The translations under genes and the position numbers were made by a program. This document shows positions 28,390-38,296 of a stretch of 64,000 nt of DNA, piece after piece. Each line of letters opens with the position of its first letter. The stretch's first letter is position 1. The notes beneath the pieces are model-generated. The model was not told where the DNA came from, did not search any database, and saw nothing but the letters and a program-made list of their open reading frames with translations. The stretch is from Phytophthora quininea (lineage: Eukaryota > Oomycota > Peronosporomycetes > Peronosporales > Peronosporaceae): assembly GCA_011947345.1 (NCBI GenBank), contig JAAVTG010001025.1:1-64000 (forward strand), written 5' to 3'.

Positions 28390-30054
28390 ATGGCGGAGGA
28401 GGCTGTATCCGAGCTTCTGTGCGTCCATCTCGGGCTGGTGGACGTCAATGCGCTGCCGGAAGACGCGGTGAAGGACTTCCGGGACTTGTACCGCCTGCCG
28501 CTGCGCTCGTTCAAGGACAAGTGCGCGCTGTTGGCTGCTGCGGAGGCCTCAGGCTGCTCGGCTGTCATCTTGGACGTGTTGTTGTTTGTGTCGGAGACGA
28601 TGGCGCCGTCCTTATTCCGCAAACAATTGGCCACTTTGCCCTTGGCATTGAGTCAATGGGTACACTACCTGGTAGAGCAGTGCATGGTCACCAATGAGAC
28701 CGTGTCGCTCAGTGCACTGAAAGGGTTATTGGACTTGTACGCTGCCACTCAACGGTACAGGGAGCTGGCAGCCATGCTGCTGTCGCTGGTGTTTTACGAC
28801 CGAGACTTGGCCAGATCTTTAAAAGTCACAGACGACGTGCTGGACATTGCCAAATACTATCGTCATCGATTCCCTGTGTGGATTCTAGACTTGCTCCATG
28901 AATATGTGACGCTGTCTAAACTGCAGCTTCAAACGGAGAAGGAGGACGCCAACACAGCGCCACAAGTTCGCAGGATGGAAGCGTATCTGGACAAGAGAGC
29001 AAGAGGAGTGGGGAACCTACAGGCCAACTGGAGGATGAGATACGTGCAGCTCATGGAGAAGGAGATCGTGTACTTTAAACATGATAAAGACAAGGCGAGT
29101 AAGTCCAAGCACCGTCCGTTCCAAGATATGAGGAAGAAAGGGAACAAGAAGGGCAACTTGCCGTTGGCGAGAGGTATGCAGGTAGAGCCGTTGGATTACA
29201 GGGGAAAGTTCTCTCTTCGACCGTGTTGCGTCAAAATTTGTGACGCTGCCGGGGCGGAAGAGCTCATCTTGGACGCATTCACGCCCGAGGTGCAACGCCA
29301 GTGGGTGGCGGCGATCTCTGCTAATGTCAAACGGTTGGAACTTGACCCGCGTTGGTTGGCATTTCCACGTCGATGTGTGCACCGCATGACTGTGGGCGAG
29401 TTCTTGAGGTACTCAATGTTGTACCATGGCGACGCCAAGAAAAACCATACGCGACACAGCGAATGCCAGCCAGGAACATTGCGCGAGCGCTTCAACATCG
29501 ACCCGAAGCGATACTTGTTCTCAGCACTAGTGACTTGTGCTCTAGTACGTGACTGGAAGACAATGGAGGCTCTTGTCCAGCCTCGTAGCGCCATGTCTGC
29601 GATCCGATCGCTATTCCCAGCCGGGAACAGTGCCAAGCTCGCCACCTCCTCAGCTCCCGGGTCGTCCTCTGTGTGGAGCTCAACACCGCCGCCCGCACCG
29701 TCGCGCTACTCGATCTGGTCTAACAGCACTGACTCGGCTCCATCGTCAGGCCGCCAGTCTGTTTCCTCGACTGCCACTGCTCCTCCAGCGGCAACTGGAG
29801 GCAATAGTGTGCTCCGAGGCATGGTTGATGCAAGTGCCATCGGCTACGGAGCTATCCTCGACATTGCTGAGCAGCGAAATGCTCCGCCCGATCTCTTGAT
29901 GTTGCTGGAGTCACTGCACGAGAAGAACGACGCCAAACGCGGTGGATCTGCTGGCTGGTCCTGTCGTCGTGATGTGGACGCCAACGACGCCGCGTCCATG
30001 AAGATTACCATTGCCATTCCCGAGAGTGTCCGTGCCGATACGAACTGGGAGTGA
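28390..30054 (+). CDS. VIPAS39/VPS16B-like protein with PH domain
   Basis: Intact 554-residue protein. Residues 1-190 resemble the Vps16 C-terminal region of VIPAS39/SPE-39 ('VILDVLLFVSETMAPSLFRKQL'). Residues about 195-315 form a pleckstrin-homology domain ending in the usual Trp ('EVQRQWVAAI'). A Ser/Pro-rich tail carries a second conserved patch. Family members work in endosome-lysosome traffic with HOPS/CHEVI components; a PH domain would add phosphoinositide binding. The ATG at 28390 is used because the frame upstream enters the transposon and its target duplication. Confidence 0.75.
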   Translation: MAEEAVSELLCVHLGLVDVNALPEDAVKDFRDLYRLPLRSFKDKCALLAAAEASGCSAVILDVLLFVSETMAPSLFRKQLATLPLALSQWVHYLVEQCMVTNETVSLSALKGLLDLYAATQRYRELAAMLLSLVFYDRDLARSLKVTDDVLDIAKYYRHRFPVWILDLLHEYVTLSKLQLQTEKEDANTAPQVRRMEAYLDKRARGVGNLQANWRMRYVQLMEKEIVYFKHDKDKASKSKHRPFQDMRKKGNKKGNLPLARGMQVEPLDYRGKFSLRPCCVKICDAAGAEELILDAFTPEVQRQWVAAISANVKRLELDPRWLAFPRRCVHRMTVGEFLRYSMLYHGDAKKNHTRHSECQPGTLRERFNIDPKRYLFSALVTCALVRDWKTMEALVQPRSAMSAIRSLFPAGNSAKLATSSAPGSSSVWSSTPPPAPSRYSIWSNSTDSAPSSGRQSVSSTATAPPAATGGNSVLRGMVDASAIGYGAILDIAEQRNAPPDLLMLLESLHEKNDAKRGGSAGWSCRRDVDANDAASMKITIAIPESVRADTNWE

Positions 30055-30304
30055 GAAGTTGTTTCATATCAATACATGACCGCTGTCCAAATTTTTTGCT
30101 GTTTCGCTTAGATGAGTCTTGTCACGTTAACATACAGCAATGCTGCTAGTTCAAGACCGTTTCTCATCGTCCAGGTGTGTTGTCTTTGATGATTATCTCA
30201 ATCAACAACCTCCCAGGACATGCGACTGACACCGAGGAGCTTACCATTCTCCCGGATGGACGCACCATGCATCATACAGCACAGCACGTAGTTTTTTTCT
30301 CGAG

Positions 30305-31945
30305 TTACAACTTATGCTTCTCTAGCGGATGCTGGCGCGTGATGACGTCGAAGCGGTCCGGGCCCACGCCAATCCACTTAATGTGCGTGCCCAGGAGCTC
30401 CTCCACGCGAAGCACGTACTTCTGAGCAGCCTCCGGTAGCTCCTCGAACGTCTTGCACTTGGAAATGTCTTCTAACCAGCCAGGCATCGTCTCATACTCC
30501 ACGACCGACTCCTCCAGCAGCTGCAGGTTCGACGGCATACCGTCCAGCTTCTTGCCCTTGTGCCAGTATGCCACGCCGATCTTCACCTTCTCAAGACCGG
30601 TGAGCACGTCCAGCTTGGTCAAGTTCAGCTCCGTGAAGCCGTTGACCATGTTGGAGTAGCGCATCTGCGGAATGTCCAGCCAACCGCAACGACGCGGTCG
30701 ACCGGTGTTGGTGCCGAATTCAACACCAACGGTGGCAAGGTGGCGACCTACTTTGTCGTGAAGTTCTGTCGGGAACGGACCTTCACCGACGCGAGTGCAG
30801 TATGCCTTGACGATACCGATGATACCGTTCAGACGGTTAGGAGAAATGCCACCGCCAGTGCACACACTGCCGATGCTCGGGTTGCTCGATGTCACGTACG
30901 GGTACGTGCCAAAGTCGATGTCGAGCATCGTGGCGTTGGCTCCCTCGACCAGGATCTTCTTGCCAGACACGTACGCGTTGTTAAGGTAGGCGACCGTGTC
31001 CACCGTCATAGACAAGATCTGCTTCCGGATGGCCTCGTACGCTTTGATCTCATCCTCAGCGTCAGCCTTGAGCTCGGGGTAGTTGTCCTTGTAGAACTTG
31101 ACCAGGTCGCGCATCTTCTCCGAGAAGTCGTCAAAGTAACGGAGATCGCCGACACGGATGCCGTTGCGCAGCATCTTGGACGAGTACGCCGGACCGATGC
31201 CCTTCTTAGTCGTACCGATCTTGTTGCGGCCACGACGCTCCTCGTTAAGCGCGTCAATCTCCTGGTGCAGGTCGAGTACCATGTGAGCACGGTCCGAGAT
31301 CAAGATGCGGCCTTCGTAATTGATCCCCATCTTCTTGAGCTCCTGTAGTTCTTCCAACAGACTTGGAAGGTGAACCACCACGCCATTACCGATGACGCAG
31401 ATAGCATTGGGGTTCAGGATACCTGACGGCACAAGACGAAACTTGTACTTCTTGCCTTCGTGCACGATGGTGTGACCGGCGTTGGAGCCGCCAGCCACAC
31501 GTAAGATCACGTCGTAGGACTGGGACAGGCTGTCCACCAATTTGCCCTTGCCTTCGTCTCCCCATTGGGCACCCAGCACCACATCCACACCGGGGTTCAG
31601 ACCGTCTGAGTGACGGTGAGGATTGGCCACAGCACTCTCGATGCGGTTGAGCTTGGCCACAACTTCCTTGAGCGTAGCTTCGGTAGCAGCTTCCTCATCC
31701 ACTTGTTTACCCCAGCACTTGGCCTCGCCGTCCGCAGTAGCGACACCAGCTGCCCCAAGCAATGCAGCAGCAGCAGCCACTGGCAGCAAATGCGAATATC
31801 CACGCTGGTTGGCTTGACTGGCTTCCACCGCCAGCGCAGAACGCAGCGTAGCGTTTACATGCGCAGCACGGAACTGCTGGCCTTGACACTGCGCCGAGAA
31901 GCGCGCAGCCACACGACCAGCCTTGGCCACGACGTCCAGACGCAT
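30305..31945 (-). CDS. purA: Adenylosuccinate synthetase with organellar presequence
   Basis: Makes adenylosuccinate from IMP, aspartate and GTP (first step from IMP to AMP). 'GAQWGDEGKGK' is the GTP-binding loop; 'GGSNAGHT', 'TTKKGIGPAYS', 'VEGANATMLDIDFGTYP' and 'TGRPRRCGW' are all present. The catalytic part starts near residue 120. Before it are an Arg/Ala-rich segment (MRLDVVAKAGRVAARFSA), then a hydrophobic run (LLPVAAAAALLGAAGVATA), like a bipartite mitochondrial presequence. The first ATG is at 31945; the frame is open 15 nt further up only from a GTG. Single exon, intact. Confidence 0.92.
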   Translation of the reverse strand: MRLDVVAKAGRVAARFSAQCQGQQFRAAHVNATLRSALAVEASQANQRGYSHLLPVAAAAALLGAAGVATADGEAKCWGKQVDEEAATEATLKEVVAKLNRIESAVANPHRHSDGLNPGVDVVLGAQWGDEGKGKLVDSLSQSYDVILRVAGGSNAGHTIVHEGKKYKFRLVPSGILNPNAICVIGNGVVVHLPSLLEELQELKKMGINYEGRILISDRAHMVLDLHQEIDALNEERRGRNKIGTTKKGIGPAYSSKMLRNGIRVGDLRYFDDFSEKMRDLVKFYKDNYPELKADAEDEIKAYEAIRKQILSMTVDTVAYLNNAYVSGKKILVEGANATMLDIDFGTYPYVTSSNPSIGSVCTGGGISPNRLNGIIGIVKAYCTRVGEGPFPTELHDKVGRHLATVGVEFGTNTGRPRRCGWLDIPQMRYSNMVNGFTELNLTKLDVLTGLEKVKIGVAYWHKGKKLDGMPSNLQLLEESVVEYETMPGWLEDISKCKTFEELPEAAQKYVLRVEELLGTHIKWIGVGPDRFDVITRQHPLEKHKL

Positions 31946-32723
31946 CTTGGTCTTCTGCACAACCCGAGAAATCGAGATGTGAGCTGCTTACCAACCAAGC
32001 AGAACCCAACAATCGGTTGGCCACGTGCGTGTTCAGCCCTCGCTCATCTATGTCGGCTGGACGGTTTACGTATCGCTGCGTTTCTGCCAGTGACTTCTTC
32101 TGCGAAGTCGAACGTGGCAGCGCAGTCGAGTTGCTTGCTTGCTCAGGCTTCCAACGAACTCTGATGCTGGACGAACACTCTCTAATGATGGCGCTTTCAT
32201 AGCGCATTCGAGGGCGTTAAGCGCCGCGTTTTGAACAGGAAGATGCCGGGGATCTCGACTTGCTGGTTACGCAGCAAGGAGGGCGGTTTGCTCGAGCCTG
32301 CGGCAGCTAGCGGCGCCGAAGTCGCCCGTGCAGCGCGGTCCAATGCTTCATTTTTGGCAAGATGTGGCCGACATCTGGGCGTTTGTATTGACCTATAGAA
32401 ACTTCAAGTTTAACAAATATTGCCGTGTTCGACACCCTTTCATCGTCCAATCACTGTAGATGTTATCGGAACCGAATGCGGGTACGAGAACATGCATTCG
32501 GGTATGGATTCAGTACAATAATTTGTACATAGTATGACAATTGTTGTGCATTAGGATGGATGTCATGTGCCTAATACTTAAGCTGAAGCACTATCACCCC
32601 TCTCCAATGTATTCGGGACCTTTAGTAGCTATATGTGTTGCTATCTTTCACGGCCATATACACGTGGGAACTGTTTCAGAACAAGATCAGCGAGCGGCTC
32701 GCACCACTCCCAAGCAGTCTGGC
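31946..32723. other. Divergent intergenic region
   Basis: About 780 bp between the purA-type gene and tubulin cofactor A. The last 300 bp are AT-rich. No gene, repeat or RNA recognised. Confidence 0.5.
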
Positions 32724-33104
32724 ATGACGGAGCGGCAATTCAAGATCAAAGTGGGCACTCTGCGCCGGTATGAGGCCTTGTCCGCAATGCATGGTATTGA
32801 CGCTAAATAAGTATCCGTCGACAGCGTGAAGAAGGACTTGGAGTACTACGCCAAGGAGCTGGACGCGCAGAAGAAGAAGATCGACAAGATGCGAACGGAC
32901 AGCAAGGACGAGTACGACATCCGCAAACAAGAAGAGGTGCTGCTGGAGACGGAGACCATGCTGCCAGACTGCCAGTCGAGACTCAAGGAGGCCGCCAAAG
33001 ACGTCGACAGCTTCATCAAGGCGCACCGCGACGAGGTGGAGCCGCTCGAGAGCTTCCAAGAGGCGCAGCTGCTGCTCGAGGCGCTGCCAGGCATCCTGGA
33101 CTAG
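32724..33104 (+). CDS. Tubulin-binding cofactor A
   Basis: Two exons, 32724-32767 and 32825-33104, give exactly 107 residues, the usual size of this chaperone. The 57-bp intron starts GTATGA, has a CTAAAT branch-like site and ends GACAG. The product is a three-helix coiled-coil: 'RQFKIKVGTLRRVKKD', then 'YDIRKQEEVLLETETMLPDC', matching TBCA of animals and yeast (Rbl2). It captures beta-tubulin during tubulin folding. Tail-to-tail with the kinase gene, 31 bp apart. Confidence 0.9.
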
Positions 33105-33135
33105 GCAATAGATTGTAATGCCCCTGTTGATGGTA

Positions 33136-35374
33136 TTAGCTATGACTGGAGTTTCGTTTGTCCGGAGTCTTCGTTGCTGTCCGCTCTGGAGATCTGCTGA
33201 GAGGTTTGTCCGGAGATAAACATGGTAGCGAGACCTTGACTGTGTGCGGAGAAAGTTGCAGCTGGTGATGACTGCGAGAGCTAACCAGCGGTGTGTGAGC
33301 TGCTCGAGACGAGTGTTCCGGATGCGGGTGAACTGCGTGGCCATTCTGTGGAGGTTCTGGTCGTTGGGGTTCTGTCGTCAGCGTAGGACCATGAGACCTC
33401 GCGGCCGACATAGACTTAACTGGAGATAGCTCTCGAGGTTCTGCTGGCGGCCCTGAACGCGGCAAAGGGGTGTCTCCAGCAAGCCAAGCGTGTTCCAGCA
33501 CTTGGTCGATGGTAAGTCGTCCAGACGGATTTTCGCAAAGCATTCCTAGCAATACTGCACGCAGCCTGGTTGAATACTTCCAATCGGGACTATGGCAAAA
33601 TTCGCGAACGCGTGTTAACGCCTGAGATTGAGGCCGTGAGTGTTAGTGATAGTTATCAATTGTGGGGACAACAGCAACGTACCGCCTGGATGCTCTCCGA
33701 AAACTTGGCGTGGTCCTTCAGGATGGACAGCTCATACACGGACATCCAAAGAGACGAAAACTGGGTATTTCCTAGCACCAACTACTTAGCATGGATTAGT
33801 ATCGAGGCAGCGATATCGATTGCCAAGCAGAGCTCGCACCTCTAACAAAATGCAGCCAATACTCCAAACGTCCACTTGAAGGCCGTCGTAGCTGCCGAGA
33901 AGCAGAACTTCAGGTGCAAAAGCCTGGGCTGCCACAAAGTCTCGAAGCGTGTGATCTTGCTCACTTGCTGCCTTTGTGCACAGACCGAAGTCAATAATTT
34001 TAACCGATTGAGCACTTCCTGGCGAGTACAAAATGTTCTCTCTGCAGTTAGCAGAACGTGTTAGACAGTAGACGTCCTTCGAGCAGGTTGTAGCTACAAC
34101 CTACGGCTTTAGGTCGCGATGGCAGTAGTTGTGGCGATGCAGAACTTGAACCGCTTGTGCAACATGCTGCAAAAGTGGGCGTATTGTATCTTCTGGTAGG
34201 CCTTCCAGCGGCGCGCCGAAAAACTCGAAGAGATCCTTTCCGCCGCGTTCTGTGACGAGATATACATGCTTCCGTGTGTGAATAACATCTATCAGCTGTA
34301 GAATACCCTCATGTCGAATGGCGGGATCACTCAGCGACGCGATCTCGGAGCTGATGCGGTGCAGTGATACAAGGTCGACAAGCTTATGTTTGTCGATCGC
34401 CTTGATCGCAAGGTGGGGATGCTCCGGTGTGCTGGACGAATATACCACAGCGTATTGGCCATAACCTAACACTTGCTCAAGCTGGTATTTGCCGACTGCT
34501 GTCGCTGTTTCTGGCAGCTGAGTGGACATTCGCGGAATAGCACGTAAACTCGGATCCCGAGCAGGTAAATACTCCCACATCAATTTTCGGTGATTCTCCG
34601 CCAGCTTGTCATGCTGCGTCTTCATTTCTCTGACATCGTCAAAAAATTGCTCTTGCTCCAGCTCCAAATGCTGCGCCTTTTGAATGGCATCGTGCGCTTG
34701 CGCTCTGAAGGAGTTCACTTGCTGAGACAGAAACTTTATCTTCTTGCTTTTCCTGCCAATCTTTCGAAGAAGATCGCTGTTTTCGGTAGACGTGTTTGCA
34801 GTTGAAGCTTCTGCAGGATTGGGGTTGGCTGATGAGGGTCTGCTGTCTATATTCTCTATAGACTTGTTCCCGACAATGGCAGCAACGCCGTCTCGGTCCA
34901 GGTGCAGTCTTGATACAATCTGATAGAAACAATGAAACAAGATCAACTCAAGCCGTTTGCCACATGTTAGGACAATGCCCCAACTTACTACTTGATCTGC
35001 TTGCAACTCTGCAGGATGCTAACGAAGAAAAAGTCCTAATTAGAGACTAATAATGAAATAGGGGCTACTCCACCTACCGGCGGTAAACTTGTAAGCGCGT
35101 CGATTTGTGATGCTACATCCAAACGGTAAAGAGTTTAGTGCGAAGCAAAACGTGCTCTGTGGGCGGTATCGAAAATACCTTTCAAGGCGCTCATAACGGC
35201 AGCATAGAGTGCGTCCGCGCTACCGTTTGCAACTAAGACCAGGACCTCCATCGTGTAAGACACCTGTACCAGTTCGCGTAGCAAAGAATGGGTCGAGGTG
35301 GCTGACGACAAAGCGTTTCTCCATGCTAAAGTTATCTGAGCCCCTTGGTATGTAAAACATTCCCGCTTATTCAA
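33136..35374 (-). CDS. Ser/Thr protein kinase with N-terminal coiled coil
   Basis: Exons on the minus strand: 33136-33621, 33683-33760, 33840-34041, 34105-34919, 34989-35018 and 35078 upstream to an uncertain start near 35374; introns are 59-79 bp with canonical ends, and phases agree. The N-terminal part is coiled coil ('LELEQEQFFDDVREMKTQHD'). The kinase domain has 'GYGQYAVVY', 'AIKAIDK', 'HRDLKPEN', 'IIDFGL' and 'FAPEVLL'. The activation loop reads FVAAQAFAPE where most kinases have GTPxYxAPE. C-terminus is Pro/Ser rich with SPVK, SPDK and TPDK sites. Looks CAMK/ULK-like; no orthologue assigned. The first exon(s) need cDNA. Confidence 0.8.
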
Positions 35375-35467
35375 AACGAATAGTCAAAGTCGATGACCCG
35401 TGTTTGAGTTAGTTCCACTGCTGTCTCTTTTTCACGTCATGTGCATTTTCCAATTGTACCCTCCCTT

Positions 35468-38296
35468 TTACTGTCGATGCGATGTCTGCTGATGGTAAAA
35501 TTCCTCCAGCTTTGCAAGGATGTCCATCGTGTTCTGCTTCAGAAGCTTCCGCATAGCCATCACAATCTCTTTACCAGTAAATTCCGTGTCTTCATCGAAG
35601 GCATCCTGGAAGTGGAAGTAAATGTCGTTCATAAACTCCTTGAAGAGCTCACTTAGTGCCGCGTACTCTTGGTCGTTTTTCGCTGCCAGTAGTTGAGTCA
35701 TTTCCTTCTCCTTTGAAGCTAGTAGTTCTTCCAAATGTTGCACTTCTGAGTGCGAACCTTCTGTTTGCTGCTTCAATGCCATCGATTCGCTTTCTAGCTG
35801 TTGGACCCGGTTCACCAGCTCCTGTACACGCGAATTCTGAGCAGCTTGCGACTTGGCTGACTCGTCTTGAAGCTCTACCTGCTGGTTTTGCGCCTGACTC
35901 AATCGTTTAGCCATCACTTCTCGCTCTATATCCCACTGCTTTTTCTGTGCTGTCAGTTCTACAACCTGTGCCTCCAGCGCAGCCTTTTCAGTGGCCATTC
36001 TCTCCATGGAATCTTTCGATCCTTGGCGCACCTCGTCTTTGACCTGTTGCTGTAATTGCTCTAATTGTTTATGCGTCTCTTCTTGTAGTCTCGCTTTCTC
36101 TTTAGCAAGTTGCTCGTCTTTAGCTGCGAGTTCCGCCCGAAGCTTAAAGTTTTCTTCTTGGTAAGCCATCATTTGCTCCTGCGTGTGGCTTAACTGTTGC
36201 TGAACGCCTCGAAGTTCCATGCGAAACTTCTCTTGCTGCAAGTAGTTACCATTCTGTAACTTGTCTAGCAGCGTTCGATTCTCCACCTGCAGCGACTCCT
36301 GCTGACTCTGGAGATCCTCCATGTTCGACTCGAGCTCTCCGTTCGCTTCTTGCAGACGAGCGTTAATATCTTGAAGCTCATCGCGCTGGGCTAGAGCTTT
36401 CTCAAGATTTCTCAGCAGCATCGAAGACGACGACGACGAGGATGATGTGGACGATGAAAATGAAGCACCGCCTGCATATTTTCCAGAGTTTGCAACAAAT
36501 TTACCCGCTTTCATCGAGTTTTGCAGGTTAAGCAGGCGATCCATTTTGGACTGCAAGTCCTGTAATGTCGACTCGATCGACGTCGAAGACCGCTGAAGAC
36601 GAATGATGCCGTTTTCGACATCCGGCGACGATCCTGGTGTTGCTCCATTAGTTGATGAATAGGATGAGAACGTTCGGCTGTTGTACGGCATTAAAGACGA
36701 TGAGTACGAACTTGGGGCGGGCGGAATGGCAGGAGGTGGCTGGGAAGGAAGAGCAAACGCCGACGGTGTAAAGGAATCCAACTTGGGTGGGGTCCATCCA
36801 CTACTGGTAGTAGAAGTTCCGTACGTCGATGACATTCCAAAGGACGGTGCGCTTGAGCCCATCAGCGCAAACGATGACGGCGTAAACGAAGACACCAACT
36901 TACCTTGACCAGGTTTGTGCTCACTTGCACTGGGAGATTTACTGCCAACACCATTCTTCGAGGTAGTTGGCACTGATTCATTTGATCCAACATCTTCGGA
37001 CTGCAGTTTGCGCTTGTTTTCTTCCAGCTCTGCACGTAATCGCGCCAAGTCAGACTGTTCCTTCATTAGCCGCTCCAAATCGCTCGACATTGCTGGCAGT
37101 TGTGCATGCTTCCCCATGTTTTCATCGGTTTCTATAGTCGAGTTCTTCAGCGGTTCAATTACCTTCGCCGCCAAGGATGTCGTGGACGTAGTAGGAACTG
37201 GGTCGAGCGCGTGGTTTTCGACTTGCTCGACTGCCGAAGATCGGAGAGAGCCCCGTCGTTCACCTGGGAGTTGCAGACCTGCCAACAGTACTGGCACATA
37301 TCCTACTGGAGCGTCATCCGTCTGGCCAAGAGAAGACATCCTACGAAGTGAGGTATCTACTTCGCCATTCGGCTCTATCGACGACCGACTCTCTAGCTTG
37401 GTTTTCACACTCGCAATGAGTCCAGACCCCTGGTTACCCATCTTAGACAAACTGGCCATGCGCTTGACCAGTTCGTCACGACCATCGTGATCCTGGCCCT
37501 CACCTTCCGCTGCCCGTGCACCTTCCGTTTCAACCGGAACCGCACTCTCGTGTTTGCTCGCCCTCTTGTCCTTTTTCACCTTCACTAGCTCCATCTCTGC
37601 GATGACCCACTCCTGGGTCTGAGGGAACGCGACTGTCACGACTCTCTTGCTCATCTTGTGCATGCTCGCAAGCGCTTCTGTAGCCAACACCTTAAGGAAA
37701 AGGTCTTCTTCTCCACTCTCTTCTAACAGTTTGATCCTTTTGACTTCTCCCTCCCCTGTCTCCTCATGCACCTGCTGCTTAGCAATCTCCAATGGGTTCT
37801 CTGTAAAGAACTCTGCTCTGCTCTGTTTGTTTCCCTGCCATTTCTTGAGCGTGATGCCCGCCACGTCGCCGAAGGTCAGTGGGGCGTCGTCTTTGCCCAA
37901 TGTCAACTGGTCTACCAGCACTAGTGGCTTGGTTCTGCTTTGGTCGAAGGCCTTGCTGCTGTGAAGTAACACTTGGGATTTAGTGTAGGCCACTGCAGCT
38001 AGGAAGCTCTCGCTACTGGTCGCGTCCTTGAAGCGCATGGCGTAGTTCTGCTGCGTCTGGCGGTCGTAGAAGTTGACATAGTCATTCTGCTGCGGCACGA
38101 AGCGCACGCTGGGCGTCACGGGCAGCTGGAGCTGCGGCTTCTTGTTTGTGTCGTACAGTAGGAGGGAGAAGGTGCCCTCGTCGCTCAACAGCACGCAGCC
38201 CAGCACCGAGTCCGTCTGCTGCGTGTACGAGCCTTGCTCCGCGTTGTACAGGAACAGGTAGAGCGACCAGGACTGGAGAAGCACGCCATCCGCCAT
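35468..38296 (-). CDS. FKBP15/WAFL-like coiled-coil protein
   Basis: Intact 942-residue protein. N-terminal WH1-like domain (residues 1-110, 'FYDRQTQQNYAMRFKD'), then a region resembling the degenerate FKBP domain of FKBP15 (about 120-260), a Ser/Pro-rich linker (260-590) with FTPSSFAL-type short repeats, and a long coiled coil (about 610-890). The end 'AFDEDTEFTGKEIVMAMRKL' matches the FKBP15 C-terminal motif. The animal protein links early endosomes to actin. No peptidyl-prolyl isomerase active-site residues stand out. Lies 94 bp downstream of the kinase start region, same strand. Confidence 0.8.
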   Translation of the reverse strand: MADGVLLQSWSLYLFLYNAEQGSYTQQTDSVLGCVLLSDEGTFSLLLYDTNKKPQLQLPVTPSVRFVPQQNDYVNFYDRQTQQNYAMRFKDATSSESFLAAVAYTKSQVLLHSSKAFDQSRTKPLVLVDQLTLGKDDAPLTFGDVAGITLKKWQGNKQSRAEFFTENPLEIAKQQVHEETGEGEVKRIKLLEESGEEDLFLKVLATEALASMHKMSKRVVTVAFPQTQEWVIAEMELVKVKKDKRASKHESAVPVETEGARAAEGEGQDHDGRDELVKRMASLSKMGNQGSGLIASVKTKLESRSSIEPNGEVDTSLRRMSSLGQTDDAPVGYVPVLLAGLQLPGERRGSLRSSAVEQVENHALDPVPTTSTTSLAAKVIEPLKNSTIETDENMGKHAQLPAMSSDLERLMKEQSDLARLRAELEENKRKLQSEDVGSNESVPTTSKNGVGSKSPSASEHKPGQGKLVSSFTPSSFALMGSSAPSFGMSSTYGTSTTSSGWTPPKLDSFTPSAFALPSQPPPAIPPAPSSYSSSLMPYNSRTFSSYSSTNGATPGSSPDVENGIIRLQRSSTSIESTLQDLQSKMDRLLNLQNSMKAGKFVANSGKYAGGASFSSSTSSSSSSSSMLLRNLEKALAQRDELQDINARLQEANGELESNMEDLQSQQESLQVENRTLLDKLQNGNYLQQEKFRMELRGVQQQLSHTQEQMMAYQEENFKLRAELAAKDEQLAKEKARLQEETHKQLEQLQQQVKDEVRQGSKDSMERMATEKAALEAQVVELTAQKKQWDIEREVMAKRLSQAQNQQVELQDESAKSQAAQNSRVQELVNRVQQLESESMALKQQTEGSHSEVQHLEELLASKEKEMTQLLAAKNDQEYAALSELFKEFMNDIYFHFQDAFDEDTEFTGKEIVMAMRKLLKQNTMDILAKLEEFYHQQTSHRQ

